64,000 bases of DNA from Dipteris shenzhenensis (lineage: Eukaryota > Polypodiophyta > Polypodiopsida > Gleicheniales), in the NCBI GenBank assembly GCA_047967505.1, contig CM106539.1; one strand, 5' to 3'. Numbering within the stretch: position 1 is the first letter of the stretch; every line of letters begins with the position of its first letter. This document shows positions 31,004 to 42,489 of this stretch, piece by piece. A model generated the notes under the pieces. It was not told the origin of the DNA. It saw only the letters and a list, made by a program, of their open reading frames with translations, and searched no databases. The position numbers were made by a program, and so were the translations under genes.

Positions 31004-34000
31004 TTACTTTTTCGGCCCAATGCCAAGTCGATGAAGATGCCTCTCTAGCAAGTCTCTTCTAAGAGCCTTCATGAAGATGTTCGCAGCATTCTCTGTAGTC
31101 GGACAGTACACCAAGTCGACCTCTCCATCCATGATGAGCTCACGTGCAAAGTGATATTGAATCTCAATGTGTTTTGTGCGAGCGTGGAACACAGGGTTCT
31201 TTACAATCGCCATGCAACTCTGATTATCACATGATAATTGCATAGGCTTGTTCTGCACTGCACCCATGTCCCCTAAAATCCTCCTCAACCACACTGCCTC
31301 ACAAGAAGCAAAGCATGCTGATTTGTACTCAGCCTCGGTAGAAGAAAGAGCAACTGTGGGTTGCTTCTTGCTGACCCATGACACAGCTCCAGATCCAAGT
31401 GAGAAACAGTAACCTGTCACTGATCTCCTACTGTCCATGTCTCCTGCCCAATCCGAGTCACAGAATTTGGTCAAGATGTTGCCCTTGGTATAGGTGATGC
31501 CATAATCAAGTGTGCCTTTGATGTATTTCAGCACCCGCATCCTTGCCCTCCAATGGTTCTCCCGAGGCTTATTGGAAAACCTGCTTAGTACACCAATCAC
31601 AAAGCTGATGTCCGGCCGCATGTTGCACAGGTAAATCAAGCTGCCCACAAGGCTCCTGTACTTTGCTTTCATCCACAAGTGGTGATGAATCCTCATTTGA
31701 GAGCTTCATGTCAACCTCCATAGGGGTACCAACTGTCTTGCACTTAGCCATGCCAAATGCCTTCAGTATCTCTCCAGCATACTTCAGCTATGAAATGAAG
31801 ATCTGTTTTGGCTCTTGCCAAACTTCAATCCCCAAACAAAAATGCATCAATCCGAGGTCTGTCATTTCAAACTCTCTTCCTAGTAAATGCTTTGTCTGCG
31901 AGATCTTCTCTTCATGGTTCCCTATTATGACAAGGTTGTCCACATAAAGGACCATGATCATACACCTGCCTCCTTCTCTGAAGATATACAAATTTGCATC
32001 AGATGGGCTCCTCCTGAACCTATTTTGCAAAAAGTAGGCATCAATCCACTGGTACCACGCTCGTGGGGCCTATTTTAGCCCGTAAAGTGCCTTCTTCAGT
32101 TTATAGACTTTACCTTCTGAACCAGGGATCTGAACCGAGGATCTCAAAACCTGGTGGTTGTTCCACGTATACCTCCTCCTTGAGATCTCCATTCAGAAAG
32201 GCGGATTTTACATCCATCTGAAACGCGGGCCAACTTCCCTAGGCAGCTAAAGCCAAAACACTGCAAATTGTGGTTAGTCGAGCTGTGGGAGCAAAAGTAT
32301 CCTGATTATCAAAACCATGTACCTGTGCGAATCCTTTTGCCATGAGTCGAGCCTTGTACTTATCCAACGTGGCGTCAGACTTGTACTTGGTCTTGTACAC
32401 CCACTTGGTGCCAATTACCTTGCATTTTGGTGGTCGATCCACAAGGTCCCAAGTGTTGTTCTTCATTATGGAGCCATACTCTGACTGCATAGCCTCCATC
32501 CACCTATCATCACCCTGTGCCTCTTCAAGACACTTGGGTTCATCAGCACGGATCACCTCTGTCATCAACTCGTAGTTGATCAAGTGTTCTTGCGCCCTTC
32601 TTTGCTCCTCTAATCTCTTGGACCAGCGGTGTTCGGATGGTTCCTCCTCAATGGCTGGAGGTTCTCTGCCATCCAAAGGCTGCTTTACCCACTTCGGGAA
32701 TGGCCGTTCCCATTGTGGTTCTACAGGCTCTTCTTCATCTTCTTTATCTTGAATCCTCCCAAGCACCGTTGGGGGAGTTTGGTCTGCTATTGGTGGTTGT
32801 ATTGGATGGATATCGTGGTCCTAGTTGTCTGGGAAGGAAGCATCCTCCTCCAATTGATGCGACTGTTCTAAGAAGATCACATCGTGACTTACTATTACCT
32901 TCTTGGTAATAGGGTTATAGAGCAGTAACCCTTCGCCTCTTCACTGTAGCCCAAGAAAATACACTTTTGGCTCTTCGGTTCCCATTTGTTCCTGTTAGCA
33001 TCAGGGACATGCACAAAATAGTCACATCCAAAAACTCTAAAATGTGCAACTGAAGGTTTCTTACCAGAAAAGGCCTACAGTGGAGTCATCCCATTCATAG
33101 CTTTCATGTAGCTACGATTCAAAATGTAAACTACCGTGTTACATGCTTCAGCCCAGAAAGTCTTTGGCAAATCTTTCCCTTTCATCATACTCCTGCCCAT
33201 TTCACAGATGACGCGCATCTTGTGTTCTGCTACTCCATTTTGCTGTGATGTATGTGGCAGGGGTTTCTGCCTCTTGATCCCGTGACTTTTGCAGTAACTT
33301 TCGAATTCACTTGATGTGAACTCTCCACCTCTGTCTGATCTCAACTTCTTCACCTTCCTCCTCGATTCTTTCTCGACCATTACATGCCATTCCTTGAACT
33401 TACTAAAAGCCTCGTCTTTAGTCTTCAGGAAGTATATCCATATCCTTCTACTGTAGTCGTCGATCAACGTCATGAAGTAGTAGGAACCACCCAAAGCTTC
33501 CATCTCCATCTTTCCGCAGAGGTCCGTGTGAACGAGCTCTACAGGATCCTTTGCCCTACTGGCCTCTTTAGGAAAGGGATGCCGATGCTACTTGCCCATC
33601 ATGCAAGCTTCACATACATCGGGCAGATCTACAATTTTTGGTAGGTCTGCAATCATTCCACTTTTATGCATCTCCTTTAAAGAACTAAGGTTTAGATGAC
33701 CAAACCTCTCATGCCATAGCTGAGTGTTCTTCACATCGGCTCGAGCACTAAAAGCTGAGAGTTCGTAGATGTTGTTGCGCCGTGTACCTTTACCAATGAC
33801 CTTCCCTTGAAGATCCAAAATCTGTGTGCCATTCTTATCGAATTGAACTTTGAGGTCCCAATCCGTGATCGCAGAAACGGACAACAAGTTCCTCTTGATA
33901 TCAGGCACATAAAGAACATCGACAACTATTTTACAACTCCATCTAACTTGAGAGCAATCGTATTTTTTCCTTTTGCTGGACATTTTCCATCATTGCCGAC

Positions 34001-35012
34001 TGCTACTAGGATGTCATTCCCTATCGGTTGTAGAGAGGTATACCAATCCTTTTGACTGGTCATGTGGCGTGATGCACCACTGTCAATAATCCATGGTTCA
34101 TCCACAGGTACATGAGTTGCCTCCGTGCAAATCTCCTCAATTGCTACGAACAGCTCTATTGGTACTGCCTGCGCGCTATTGCTGGACTCTTTCTTTACTC
34201 CGTTCTTCTCATCTGCAATCTTCTTTCGGCACTCATTCTGCTTTTGCCCTGCCTTGTTGCAATAGAAGCACTTGATCTTCTTCTTTCTCTTTTTATCATC
34301 AAAAGAAGATGGGTTACCAGAGTCCTTACCCTTACCTTTCTTTGATCCAGCGTAGAAAGCTGAATCTTCTCCAGTCCTCATCTTTTGATGCATCTCCTCC
34401 TCCAGAAGCATTGCACTGAAATCCTTAAAGTTGAGGGGCGGATTTTTGTTCTGCGTATTTAGCACCATAACAAGACCGTCGTACTTTGGTGGGAGAATCC
34501 GTATGCACCTCCGTGCTAGATTCTCGCTGGTGATGGTGATGCCAATCGCAGTCATCTGATCGCACAGATTCTTCACCCTGGTGATGAACTTCTCTGCCAT
34601 TTTAGACCCAGACAGTTTCTCATTCACGAGTTGAGTCTCCAAATTTTGAATCCGCGTTTGATTCGTGGTCTCCTACTGGTTTTTCAAGACCATCCATGCC
34701 TCCTCCGCTGTGGTGACATGTTGAATTAATGCCATGACAGAATCACTTACACTACAAACAATAGAACACATCGCATCTGCATTTCTTCTTGTCCACGCGA
34801 GAATCTCATCCACAGTTGGTACTATCTATTGTGCTGCATTGGTCGGATTTTGGTCTCGAAACCGGTTTCAGGTCCACCCTAGTAGCAGTATCCCAAAGCT
34901 CGTATGCGCTTAGGATGGTCTTCATCTTGAACTTCCAGAGTGGATAGTTAGTGCCATCCAACTTTTTGCTTTCGTCGAATGGTGGGATTCGCAGTCTTGC
35001 GGGCTGGGCCAT
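31004..35012 (-). pseudogene. Element F gag-pol, broken by stops and frameshifts
   Basis: Starts at 35012 with MAQPARLRIPPFDESKKLDG. The Gag middle is at 34642-33926, with a knuckle CFYCNKAGQKQNEC in which the usual His is Gln. Protease follows with [18 protein letters not shown]. The integrase leader (33983-33588) has [16 protein letters not shown]. The integrase core (33509-33075) has YFMTLIDDYSRRIWIYF, LRSDRGGEF and QQNGVAEH. RT is at 32766-31788, with CKVIGTKWVYKTKYKSDATL and LYVDNLVIIG, so the YVDD box has become YVDN. RNase H (31696-31004) has FCDSDWAGDMDSRRSVTGY. At least six breaks occur. One TAG, just before the RNase H part, replaces a Gln that element C keeps. Confidence 0.9.
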
Positions 35013-35071
35013 CTCTCACAATCTGCTCGCAAACAAAAACACACTACCAAATCTTCTTGCTAGAGTCCAGG

Positions 35072-35082
35072 CTCTGATACCA
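35072..35082 (-). other. Element F primer-binding site
   Basis: ctctgatacca on the plus strand, directly adjacent to the LTR at 35083; initiator-Met type on the minus strand. Confidence 0.92.
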
Positions 35083-35414
35083 TGTAAGAAAACAATACAG
35101 CATCTGTGCTCAACAGATAATAGGATCTCGTACGCAAGAGAGAAAATAGATAGTATGGAGAATCAAAAATTTGATTACTATAAAATTGATACAATAGATG
35201 GCGCTGCCTCCCAACCGTGCGCTCTTGTGAAAGAAGCTTCGATGGCATGCGGAAACAGTAGAGGACGGAGGCTGGATGCTAAGGAATCAGGGTTTCTGTA
35301 GCCAGATGATGAAATGGGCTTCACGGGCTTGCTCTTATATAGCCACCAGTTATAGTCGGTTAGACCCAATTGGGTGACCGACCCAGTTTGCCCAAAATGG
35401 TCGACTGGGGGTCG
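35083..35414 (-). repeat. Element F, 5' LTR, inner part before element G
   Basis: Starts tgtaagaaaacaatacag next to the PBS and runs to the ggtcg duplication. A TATA motif on the minus strand (ctatataag) lies at about 35334-35342. The LTR continues at 38183. Confidence 0.92.
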
Positions 35415-35693
35415 TGTTGAAACATGAAGCCAAAGTGAGTGTTTTCTAGTGTTCTAGAGTAGTACTAGACTACTTTATATCCTAGAGTGCCATGTGTCAC
35501 TATGGGACTTATCCCATATACATGTGACACCTAGAGTGTGTGTGTCTATTCTATAAAGGCATTGTACTTTCTAGTTTTTATCATATCAATCAACATCAAG
35601 CTCTCTTGGCCTACATGTGAGTACTCTTGGTTATCATTGCTTTGCACTTGTATTGTCATTTCATTTCCATTTCATTCCATTCCTGTGCCTTCA
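35415..35693 (+). repeat. Element G, 5' LTR
   Basis: 279 bp. A TATA motif, ctataaagg, lies at about 35551-35559. Upstream of it lies a stem-loop: gtgtcac (35494-35500) pairs with gtgacac (35524-35530) around tatggga ... tcccata. Confidence 0.94.
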
Positions 35694-35695
35694 TG

Positions 35696-35707
35696 TGGTA
35701 TCAGAGC
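35696..35707 (+). other. Element G primer-binding site
   Basis: tggtatcagagc, two bases after the LTR. Confidence 0.92.
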
Positions 35708-36728
35708 CTACCTTCCTAGCCCTTTCCTTCCTCCTTGCTTCTCCATGAAGTAGAGGGTGGCCGAAAATAGAAGCTGCCCTCTCTTCTCTTGGAGGAGCTC
35801 CCCTTCCCTTCTCTTGCCTACAAATTCCGCCTATCTCAAGCTCTTCTCTGTCTTGCAACTTGCCCTCTATTCCAGCCTCTTCTGCACCGATGATGCTACT
35901 CCACCGACATGAGATGGAAGATCTTGAGCTGCTCTACTTCCGCCCTGCTTTGCTGCTGATTTCTGCCTTTGCTCAGCACCTATGAGCTGCTATTACTGCC
36001 CGTAAATCTGCGCTGAAGTTCTGCCCAACTATTCTACCTTGCTCAGCATTCCTCCTACAGCTCCTGTCTCAGCATTTCGTCTCTGTTGCTGTCCAGCAGT
36101 TCCCGCCATTCTGCTCCAAAGAGTCGCCTCTTCACACCTGAAAATTCCACCTGCAAACAGCCACGCAAACTACCCAAGCCTCACCATCAAAGACCTCGAG
36201 CCTCAGCAAGGAAGGACCATGTGGAGCTGTAGCACCCGCCAATGCTCAGCCAACTGAGCCGCCTTTCTGCTCGCCATCCTGCAGATCCTCTGTTTGCCAT
36301 TCAGCCCACTGCCATCCTACCTGCAATGCTGCTTCTACTGCCCGCCACACTCTCCCGTATGAGTTGCTGCTGCTGCTATCCATGCACCTCCACGTTGCCC
36401 ACGTAGTGCTACTGTCCACGCTGCTCCAAACGTAGCTCTAGATGCTATTACCCATGCACCTCACTTGCTGCCCATGCACCTCACTTGCTGCCCATGCAGC
36501 TGCTACTAGCTTCTACTGCCCACGCACCTCACTTGTTGCCCATGTAGCTGCTCCTCTTGCTCATGCCTCTCCTGTTGCATATGCAACCCCCTTGTTGTTG
36601 AGCTCTTCTATTCTGCCCTGCTCCTATTCGTTTCTTTCTAGCTCGTGGCTCCCTGCTTCATTTCCTACTTGAGATATTGATGATCACAAGGTTCCACCTC
36701 TGAATTTGCTACTTGCCAGTTGATTGCC
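35708..36728 (+). other. Element G leader
   Basis: A C/T-rich leader of about 1 kb with repeated words such as cccatgcacctcacttg (about 36450-36500). Open frames in it look compositional. Confidence 0.6.
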
Positions 36729-37591
36729 ATGGAGTCCTCGAAGTCAAGTGCCTTTATTGAAAAGTTCACGGGTAAGAACTTTCCGACATGGCAAACAAAG
36801 TTGCGTCTTATCCTTATGAAAGACGGGGTGTGGAATGTTGTTTGTGGCAAGGATAAAAAGCCACAATCAGATGAGAAGAAAATTCTACACTGGGAGAATT
36901 TAAACGACAAAGCCCTTTCTCTCATTGGTTTGGGTTTGGGTGATGAAGTTAATCATTTCGACTTTGATTCCACTGCTCAAGAATTATGGGAGAAGTTCGA
37001 AGGTCTCTTTGGCAATAAGGTAATCAATTCTAAGGTCTTTCTCCGTCAAGAATTCTTCAAACTCCAGATGAAGCATGAGGACTCTCTTCTCACCCATCTG
37101 AATCATATGGAGTCTCTCATCACTCAACTTGCTACGTTGAAGGCCCCAGTTGGGGATGATGACCAGGTTGCAGTGCTCCTCACGAGATTGAAGAAATTCC
37201 TAAGTATCGGGAGATCATACCAGCATTAAGAGTGGCAAGCATGAGCTACCATAACATGGTTGCTATGCTTCTTGATCATGAAAGAAGGCATAGTGATACT
37301 TTTGACGCCAATGCACTATTTTCTAAAGGGAGGTTTCCTAAAGGGAAAGGTAACTTCAAACCTTTCAAGTGCTCTTACTGTGGAAAGCTTGGTCACACCG
37401 AAGATCGTTGCTTCCAAAAGCTGGCCAAACAACAATCTAAAGACCATGCCAACTTGGTTGGGACTATATCCAACGAAGACGAAGACGATGCAGACACCTC
37501 TACTCCAATTCATGCTCTCACTGCTCACATCCAAGATCTCTCTCTTAATAAAAAGGTCTATGCACCAGATGATCTTGACTTTGTTTTTTGA
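36729..37591 (+). pseudogene. Element G copia-type Gag (one frameshift)
   Basis: From ATG 36729 it reads MESSKSSAFIEKFTGKNFPT, then WQTKLRLILMKDGVW, AQELWEKFEGLFGNK and FKLQMKHEDSLLTHLN. This is the Gag pattern of copia elements (UBN2-type domain). A frameshift near 37190 moves the frame; it continues through YREIIPALRVASMSYH to the zinc knuckle CSYCGKLGHTEDRC (about 37369-37410) and ends at 37591 after an acidic tail (NEDEDDADTST). Only one lesion separates it from a complete Gag of about 287 residues. Nothing coding follows before the LTR. The ATG was chosen because MESSK begins the conserved part; an upstream TTG gives only three more residues. Confidence 0.9.
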
Positions 37592-37898
37592 GTGTGTCGA
37601 AGGTACTCTGCCTTGGGAGTCCCCCTAAAATGAATGCAATCCTACCACTTCATGTTATGAAGCCAGGCAGGGATGTACTATGGGAGTCCTATTATTGGCA
37701 TTGATGGATTTCGTTATCAGGCCTGGCCGAGTTCCAGGATTTTGGTGCACTCCCTAGACCGTTTTTATTGGGTCAGGTAGCCATGCTTCTCTTTTGAGCC
37801 TCTGAGCTATTTGGGATGTACAGATTAGTAGATTCATCATGTCATGTCTTGTTCTTGGCTCCATTCTAGTAATCTCTCACCTTGCCTTCATGGGGGGG

Positions 37899-38177
37899 TG
37901 TTGGAACATGAAGCCAAAGTGAGTGTTTTCTAGTGTTCTAGAGTAGTACTAGACTACTTTATATCCTAGAGTGCCATGTGTCACTATGGGACTTATCCCA
38001 TATACATGTGACACCTAGAGTGTGTGTGTCTATTCTATAAAGGCATTGTACTTTCTAGTTTTTATGATATCAATCAACATCAAGCTCTCTTGGCCTACAT
38101 GTGAGTACTCTTGGTTATCATTGCTTTGCACTTGTATTGTCATTTCATTTCCATTTCATTCCATTCCTGTGCCTTCA
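37899..38177 (+). repeat. Element G, 3' LTR
   Basis: 279 bp, two substitutions from the 5' LTR. Confidence 0.94.
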
Positions 38178-38537
38178 GGTCGCTCGAAATAGGCCATCGA
38201 CCACACGACAGAACCGGTGCGCAAAATAGATCATGTGGGATCATCTGGGGCTCCAAACAGGCCTCGCAACCCGAGAGTGGCCTGCCTCGGGAAATGCTCC
38301 GTCTACCCTCAGTGCGATCAGTCATGGGATGCCTTCCCGTACTTGCATGTAGCCTCGTCGGCAGTGTGCCAACTCTGTCCAGCCATCAAGCCACACATGG
38401 CCCCCATCTGGTGTCCAAACCAAGACCTACCAGATAATCGAGCTACTCAAATGTCTTCTCCTCATATGGGGGGGCTTACAAGTAGAGTTAGCTGGTTCTC
38501 GCGTAGTTACACGAGAGTGGAACATTGATATCTAACA
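38178..38537 (-). repeat. Element F, 5' LTR, outer part after element G
   Basis: Continues the LTR from the second ggtcg copy (38178-38182) to gatatctaaca at 38537. It matches 30600-30973 of the other LTR. Confidence 0.92.
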
Positions 38538-38542
38538 ATATG

Positions 38543-40560
38543 CACATGTGCCAAAAGAGCTTCGGAAGAAGCTAGATCCTAAATCTAGGAAATGCATCTT
38601 TTTGGGTTATGGTGAAAGTGGAGAGATGAGCTATCGTCTCTGGGATCCAGAAGCAAAGAAAATCATACGAAGCCATGATGTGGTCTTAAATGAGAAGAAC
38701 ATGCATAAGACACCCATGAGGGATGTGGAAATGAGGAGAATCACTTTCTAGGATGTGAATCCACCCGATATGTTGATAGACAGCAAGCTGTCCATGCACT
38801 AAAATGTTGAGGAAATGGTGCCATCAGGTACTCCCATAGGTACACAATCAAGGGCAGATGATGGATCATCTATTGGTGGCAATGATGAGCCAAATGTGGC
38901 TGATATGCAGGCGGGACAACAAGCTGAAATGCCCTTGATAAGAACATCTAGAGTGTCTAGACTGCCTGAGAGATTTAATCTAGGGGTAGACTATGTGATG
39001 CTTACTGATTGCATGGACCCTTCTTGCTATAGAGAGGCTATGATGCGTGAGGATTAATGCAAGTGGGAGTATGCTATGCAATCAGTTTTGAGTTCACTCA
39101 TAAAGAATAATACTTGGGACTTGGTTTTTTTGCCACATGGAAAGAAAGCATTGCCATGTAAATGGGTCTACAAGATGAAGGTCACAGGTGATGATGTGCC
39201 TAAGTACAAGGCCCATTTGGTTGCTAAAGGGTTCAAGCAAGAGAAGGGTGTGAACTTTGATGAGATATTCTCTCCGGTTGTAAAGATGACCACACTTAGA
39301 TGTGTACTTGGACTTGTGGCAATAGAGGATATGGAGCTTATGCAGATGGATGTCAAGACAACTTTCTTGTATGGGGATTTGCATGAGGAAATTTACGTGA
39401 TATAGCCGGAAGTCTTTGAAGAAAAGGGCAAAGAGCATTTGGTTTGCAAGCTGAAAAAGAGTCTCTATGGCCTTAAGCAAGCGCGTAGAGAATGGTACCA
39501 CAAGTTTGATGCTTCATTCGGTCCCAAGGTTTCAGAAGAAGTGAGATTGATCACTGCCTCTACACTAAAAGGGCCAAGGATAATAGCATGATACTCTTGG
39601 CACTTTATGTGGATGATATGTTATTAGCTAGCAAGAACACTTATGAGCTTGATGCATTGAAGGCCAAGTCGCATGAGGCCTTTAACATGAAGGATTTGGG
39701 ACCTGCAAGTCATATTCTTGGTATGCGCATCACGCGTGACCAAAGTAGGAAACTCCTTTGGCTTTTATAGAACAAAAGTGTTGCAGCATTTCAATGTGGA
39801 GGGGGGGAAGGAAGTAAGTACTCCATTGCCTCCATATGTGAAACTAAGTCAGGCAGATAGTCCCAAATCAGATGAGGAGAAGGCCATGATGGCCCAGGTT
39901 ACTTATGCATCAGTAGTTGGGAGTCTTATGTATGCTATGATAGCTACTAGACCTGACATTGCATTTGCAGTGGGAGTTGTTAGTTGGTATATGGCTAATC
40001 CAGGAAAGAGGCATTGGGAGGCAGTTAAGTGCATCATGAGGTACATGAAGGGTACCAAGGAGGTGTGTATCTACTTTGGCAGAGGAGAGATGCGTGTATT
40101 TGGATACACAGATTCTAACTATGTAGGGCATGTGGATAGCAGGAGATCCACTTCTAGTTATGTGTTCACCTTTGCAGGTGGTGCAGTGTCATGGATGTCT
40201 CGTGCACAGAAGTGCATTGCTTTGTCTACCACCATAGAGGCCGAGTATGTTGCAGCCACAGAGGGTTGCAAGGAGGCTATATGGCTTGATCGGCTACTAG
40301 TGAGAGATTTGGGGATTCATATAGGTGTACCGACATTGCATAGTGATTCCATGAGTGCTATTTAGCTAGCACGAAATCTAGTCTTTCATGCAATGACCAA
40401 ACACATTGAGGTCATGTACCATTTTATCAGGGAGGCACTTGAGGACAAGCGCATAGAGCTTGTCAAGGTTCATACAGATGATAACCCTACAAATATGCTC
40501 ACAAAGAGTCTACCTAGTCAGCGGTTTGAGTATTGTCGTGTATTGATGGGCATTGGATAG
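38543..40560 (+). pseudogene. Element E integrase end, reverse transcriptase and RNase H
   Basis: Resumes right after the target-site duplication with [20 protein letters not shown], the end of integrase. RT has [48 protein letters not shown] and LYVDDMLLASKN (about 39602). RNase H has YTDSNYVGHVDSRRSTSSY, then KHIEVMYHFIREAL and stop TAG 40558-40560. Frameshifts near 39520 and 39760 and several TAG stops break it. Element B carries the same last 280 bases without these stops. Confidence 0.9.
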
Positions 40561-40613
40561 TATGCTCATTGGTTGTTCTCCCTTAAAGGCACATTGGCCT
40601 TTAGCTGGGAGGT

Positions 40614-40767
40614 TGTGGGGGTTAAAGGCCACTGTACCTTAACCCCGGTATACTCAAATACATATATAATTGGATGAAATAGAAGATTAGGGTGTTCTAC
40701 ACCCACCAAAAACTTGTGTCTCTCAAGCTCCCTGTCTCACCCTCTCAACTTCCGTTGTGTCCTCACA
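40614..40767 (+). repeat. Element E, 3' LTR
   Basis: 154 bp, preceded by the purine-rich tract agctgggaggt (about 40603-40613). Confidence 0.85.
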
Positions 40768-42420
40768 TGAGGAGCATTGAATCATAGGAAACCTATGACC
40801 CCCAAAGTTTAGGATGAATACCTAGACCCTATCATTGAGAAACAACACCTCACCAAGGCACAATAGTTGGAACATGAGTGCCAACCAAAATTTGAGCAAT
40901 GGATCAAGGCCAACAAGGGGCTAGAAACCATGCATCCTAACTACCAGACCTTCAATAGAGCCCCTAAATCCTCTCCCATACATGAAAGAGTAAACAAGGA
41001 ACAATCACAGGTTCATCAGTTGGACGTTCACTATTAATGTATAAGATGTTTGAGGAGGACCATGCTTGGAACCAAGCAAAAGAACAAGATAATATGTCCT
41101 TTTTTGGGTTTGAAGGGCCATAGTCAATTGGCATTGAACCAATCACACAACCCCGAACTAGCTGCATTCCTATCCACTAAGATAAAGATGCCCATTGCAA
41201 CATTATTATGGGGTAATCCCACTTTATAGAGAGACATCTCATATTGGATAAATGGGCAAATAGTAGCTCTTGAGTCCATTGATCCTAAGGTAATCAAACC
41301 CCCAAATGACCCCAACACTTTCCCAAGGTACCTGTCAACAAATTGGGCTAGTACTTTGAGAGTGATGATACAAATGCAACACTACCCTACTATGATAAAC
41401 AAGTACCGACAATCTTGGATGGAGGAGCGAGTGTAAGCATAGACACTAAGCAGTGCTAGGTCAAGTGGGGATGGCGGATAGCACAAACCTCATAGCAGTC
41501 AAATTTGTGGCGGATTGAACAATAGCCCAACTGGTAGCAGTTCTTAAGGGAGATCAAGACTAAGATCTTCCGTCTAAGGTACCAACTGTGGTTTGTTGTA
41601 ATGGACTTCCCCAACCAACCAATGGCTATGACATCATATTGGGTAGACCTTTCATGCAAACTACAGGATTGGTCCATGACTAGAGCTCAAATAGAATATA
41701 TCTACATAAAGATGTGCAAGTCATGATGATGGATCTCCAAAACTGGAAGGCTCACCCTATATCAGGGAATTTATTTGTAGCTAAATTTGATATTGATACC
41801 ACCAATAGGTCGGCATCGGTAAATGTATTCAACATTTAAAAGGAAGAGGCCAAGAAAGAGTCCTAAATACTCTTGGTGTTCTCTTTTACTAGAGTTAGAA
41901 GAATCAACAAATTGGATACATACATTGTCTGTAATAGATTTGCCAAGTACGAAAGGAACTCAATTTATGCACCATGACAATGATAAACCTACTCCATTAC
42001 ACCATTTTACACCATAAGAGTAGTACTATCTAGTCAAATTGAACCCTTAATTTGATAACTTCATTGATACTGAGGAGATAGATATTACGCCATCTCAACT
42101 TTGGGTAGAGATGACATCAATAGGTGTAACATCTGAATACAGGCCTTAGCAGACGGTCAAGCAAGCAACAACCTCATGTCTTGGGAAACATTAAAACATC
42201 TTAGCCAGGTACTTCTTCAAGTCTGCAATTTTGAAATTTGGGGAGGTACCTCAATTAAGGTTGTGGGTTCTTTAATGCTAAAATTTTCCATGGACAATCA
42301 CATTGTACCTTGCAAGTTTTTTATAACTCCTACAAATACCTTAATGGAAGCCGCAATTCTTGGTAAAAGTTGGATCCAAGACACTCACAAAGGGTTGTTT
42401 GATGATTAATCAACCCATAA
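40768..42420 (+). pseudogene. Old gypsy element, 3' half: two retropepsin-like segments
   Basis: Continues the gypsy element after copia E. Segment 1 has an active-site-like PTILDGGASVSIDTK (about 41406-41450) and the distal motif ILGRPFMQTTG (about 41634-41666, with a frame change). Segment 2 has LADGQASNNLMSWETL (about 42140) and AAILGKSWI (about 42351). Each pair resembles the D-S/T/G-G-A and ILG motifs of an aspartic protease that cuts the polyprotein. The text between them still looks like coding debris. No RT follows: the sequence passes into satellite at about 42490. Several Gln-to-stop changes are present. Confidence 0.6.
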
Positions 42421-42489
42421 AGATGTACTAATCACTACCAACCAACCCAACATTCAAGCATTGGCCTCAACCTCGACTTCCATTTCTTA

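Larger units (their letters stand above)
35415..38177 (+). mobile_element. Element G: gag-only LTR retrotransposon (TR-GAG-like) in the LTR of F
   Basis: Two 279-bp LTRs (35415-35693 and 37899-38177) begin tgttg.aacatgaagcc and end gtgccttca. A perfect TSD, ggtcg, lies at 35410-35414 and 38178-38182. The PBS tggtatcagagc is at 35696-35707 and the purine tract atggggggg ends just before 37899. The LTRs differ at two positions (a/g near the start, c/g in tttttat.atatc), so this is the youngest layer of the nest. The 2.2-kb interior codes only for a copia-type Gag; no protease, integrase or RT follows. It would need pol from a partner. Confidence 0.95.
30316..38537 (-). mobile_element. Element F: Ty1/copia nested inside element E
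   Basis: The ends are tgtaagaaaacaata at 30316 and gatatctaaca at 38537. A perfect TSD, atatg, lies at 30311-30315 and 38538-38542. The two LTRs are 30316-30973, and 35083-35414 continued at 38183-38537; the second is split by element G. Coding runs on the minus strand. Joining the flanks at the TSD restores the integrase frame of E across ...FGCEAY then AHVPKEL..., which confirms the borders. It is related to element C (similar ends, Gag and RNase H) but a different subfamily, and heavily decayed. Confidence 0.95.
27294..40767 (+). mobile_element. Element E: Ty1/copia retrotransposon split by nested insertions
   Basis: LTRs at 27294-27453 (160 bp) and 40614-40767 (154 bp; a few bases are missing from ggttatgtacaat) begin tgtgg.gttaaaggccactg and end cctcaca. 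It is a relative of element B with a similar LTR. The flanks, tgata at 27289-27293 and tgagg at 40768-40772, match only in part, so the target-site duplication is decayed or absent. The internal frame is cut at 30315 by element F and resumes at 38543. Without F it would be about 5.3 kb with copia gene order. It sits in the old gypsy element. Confidence 0.9.
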
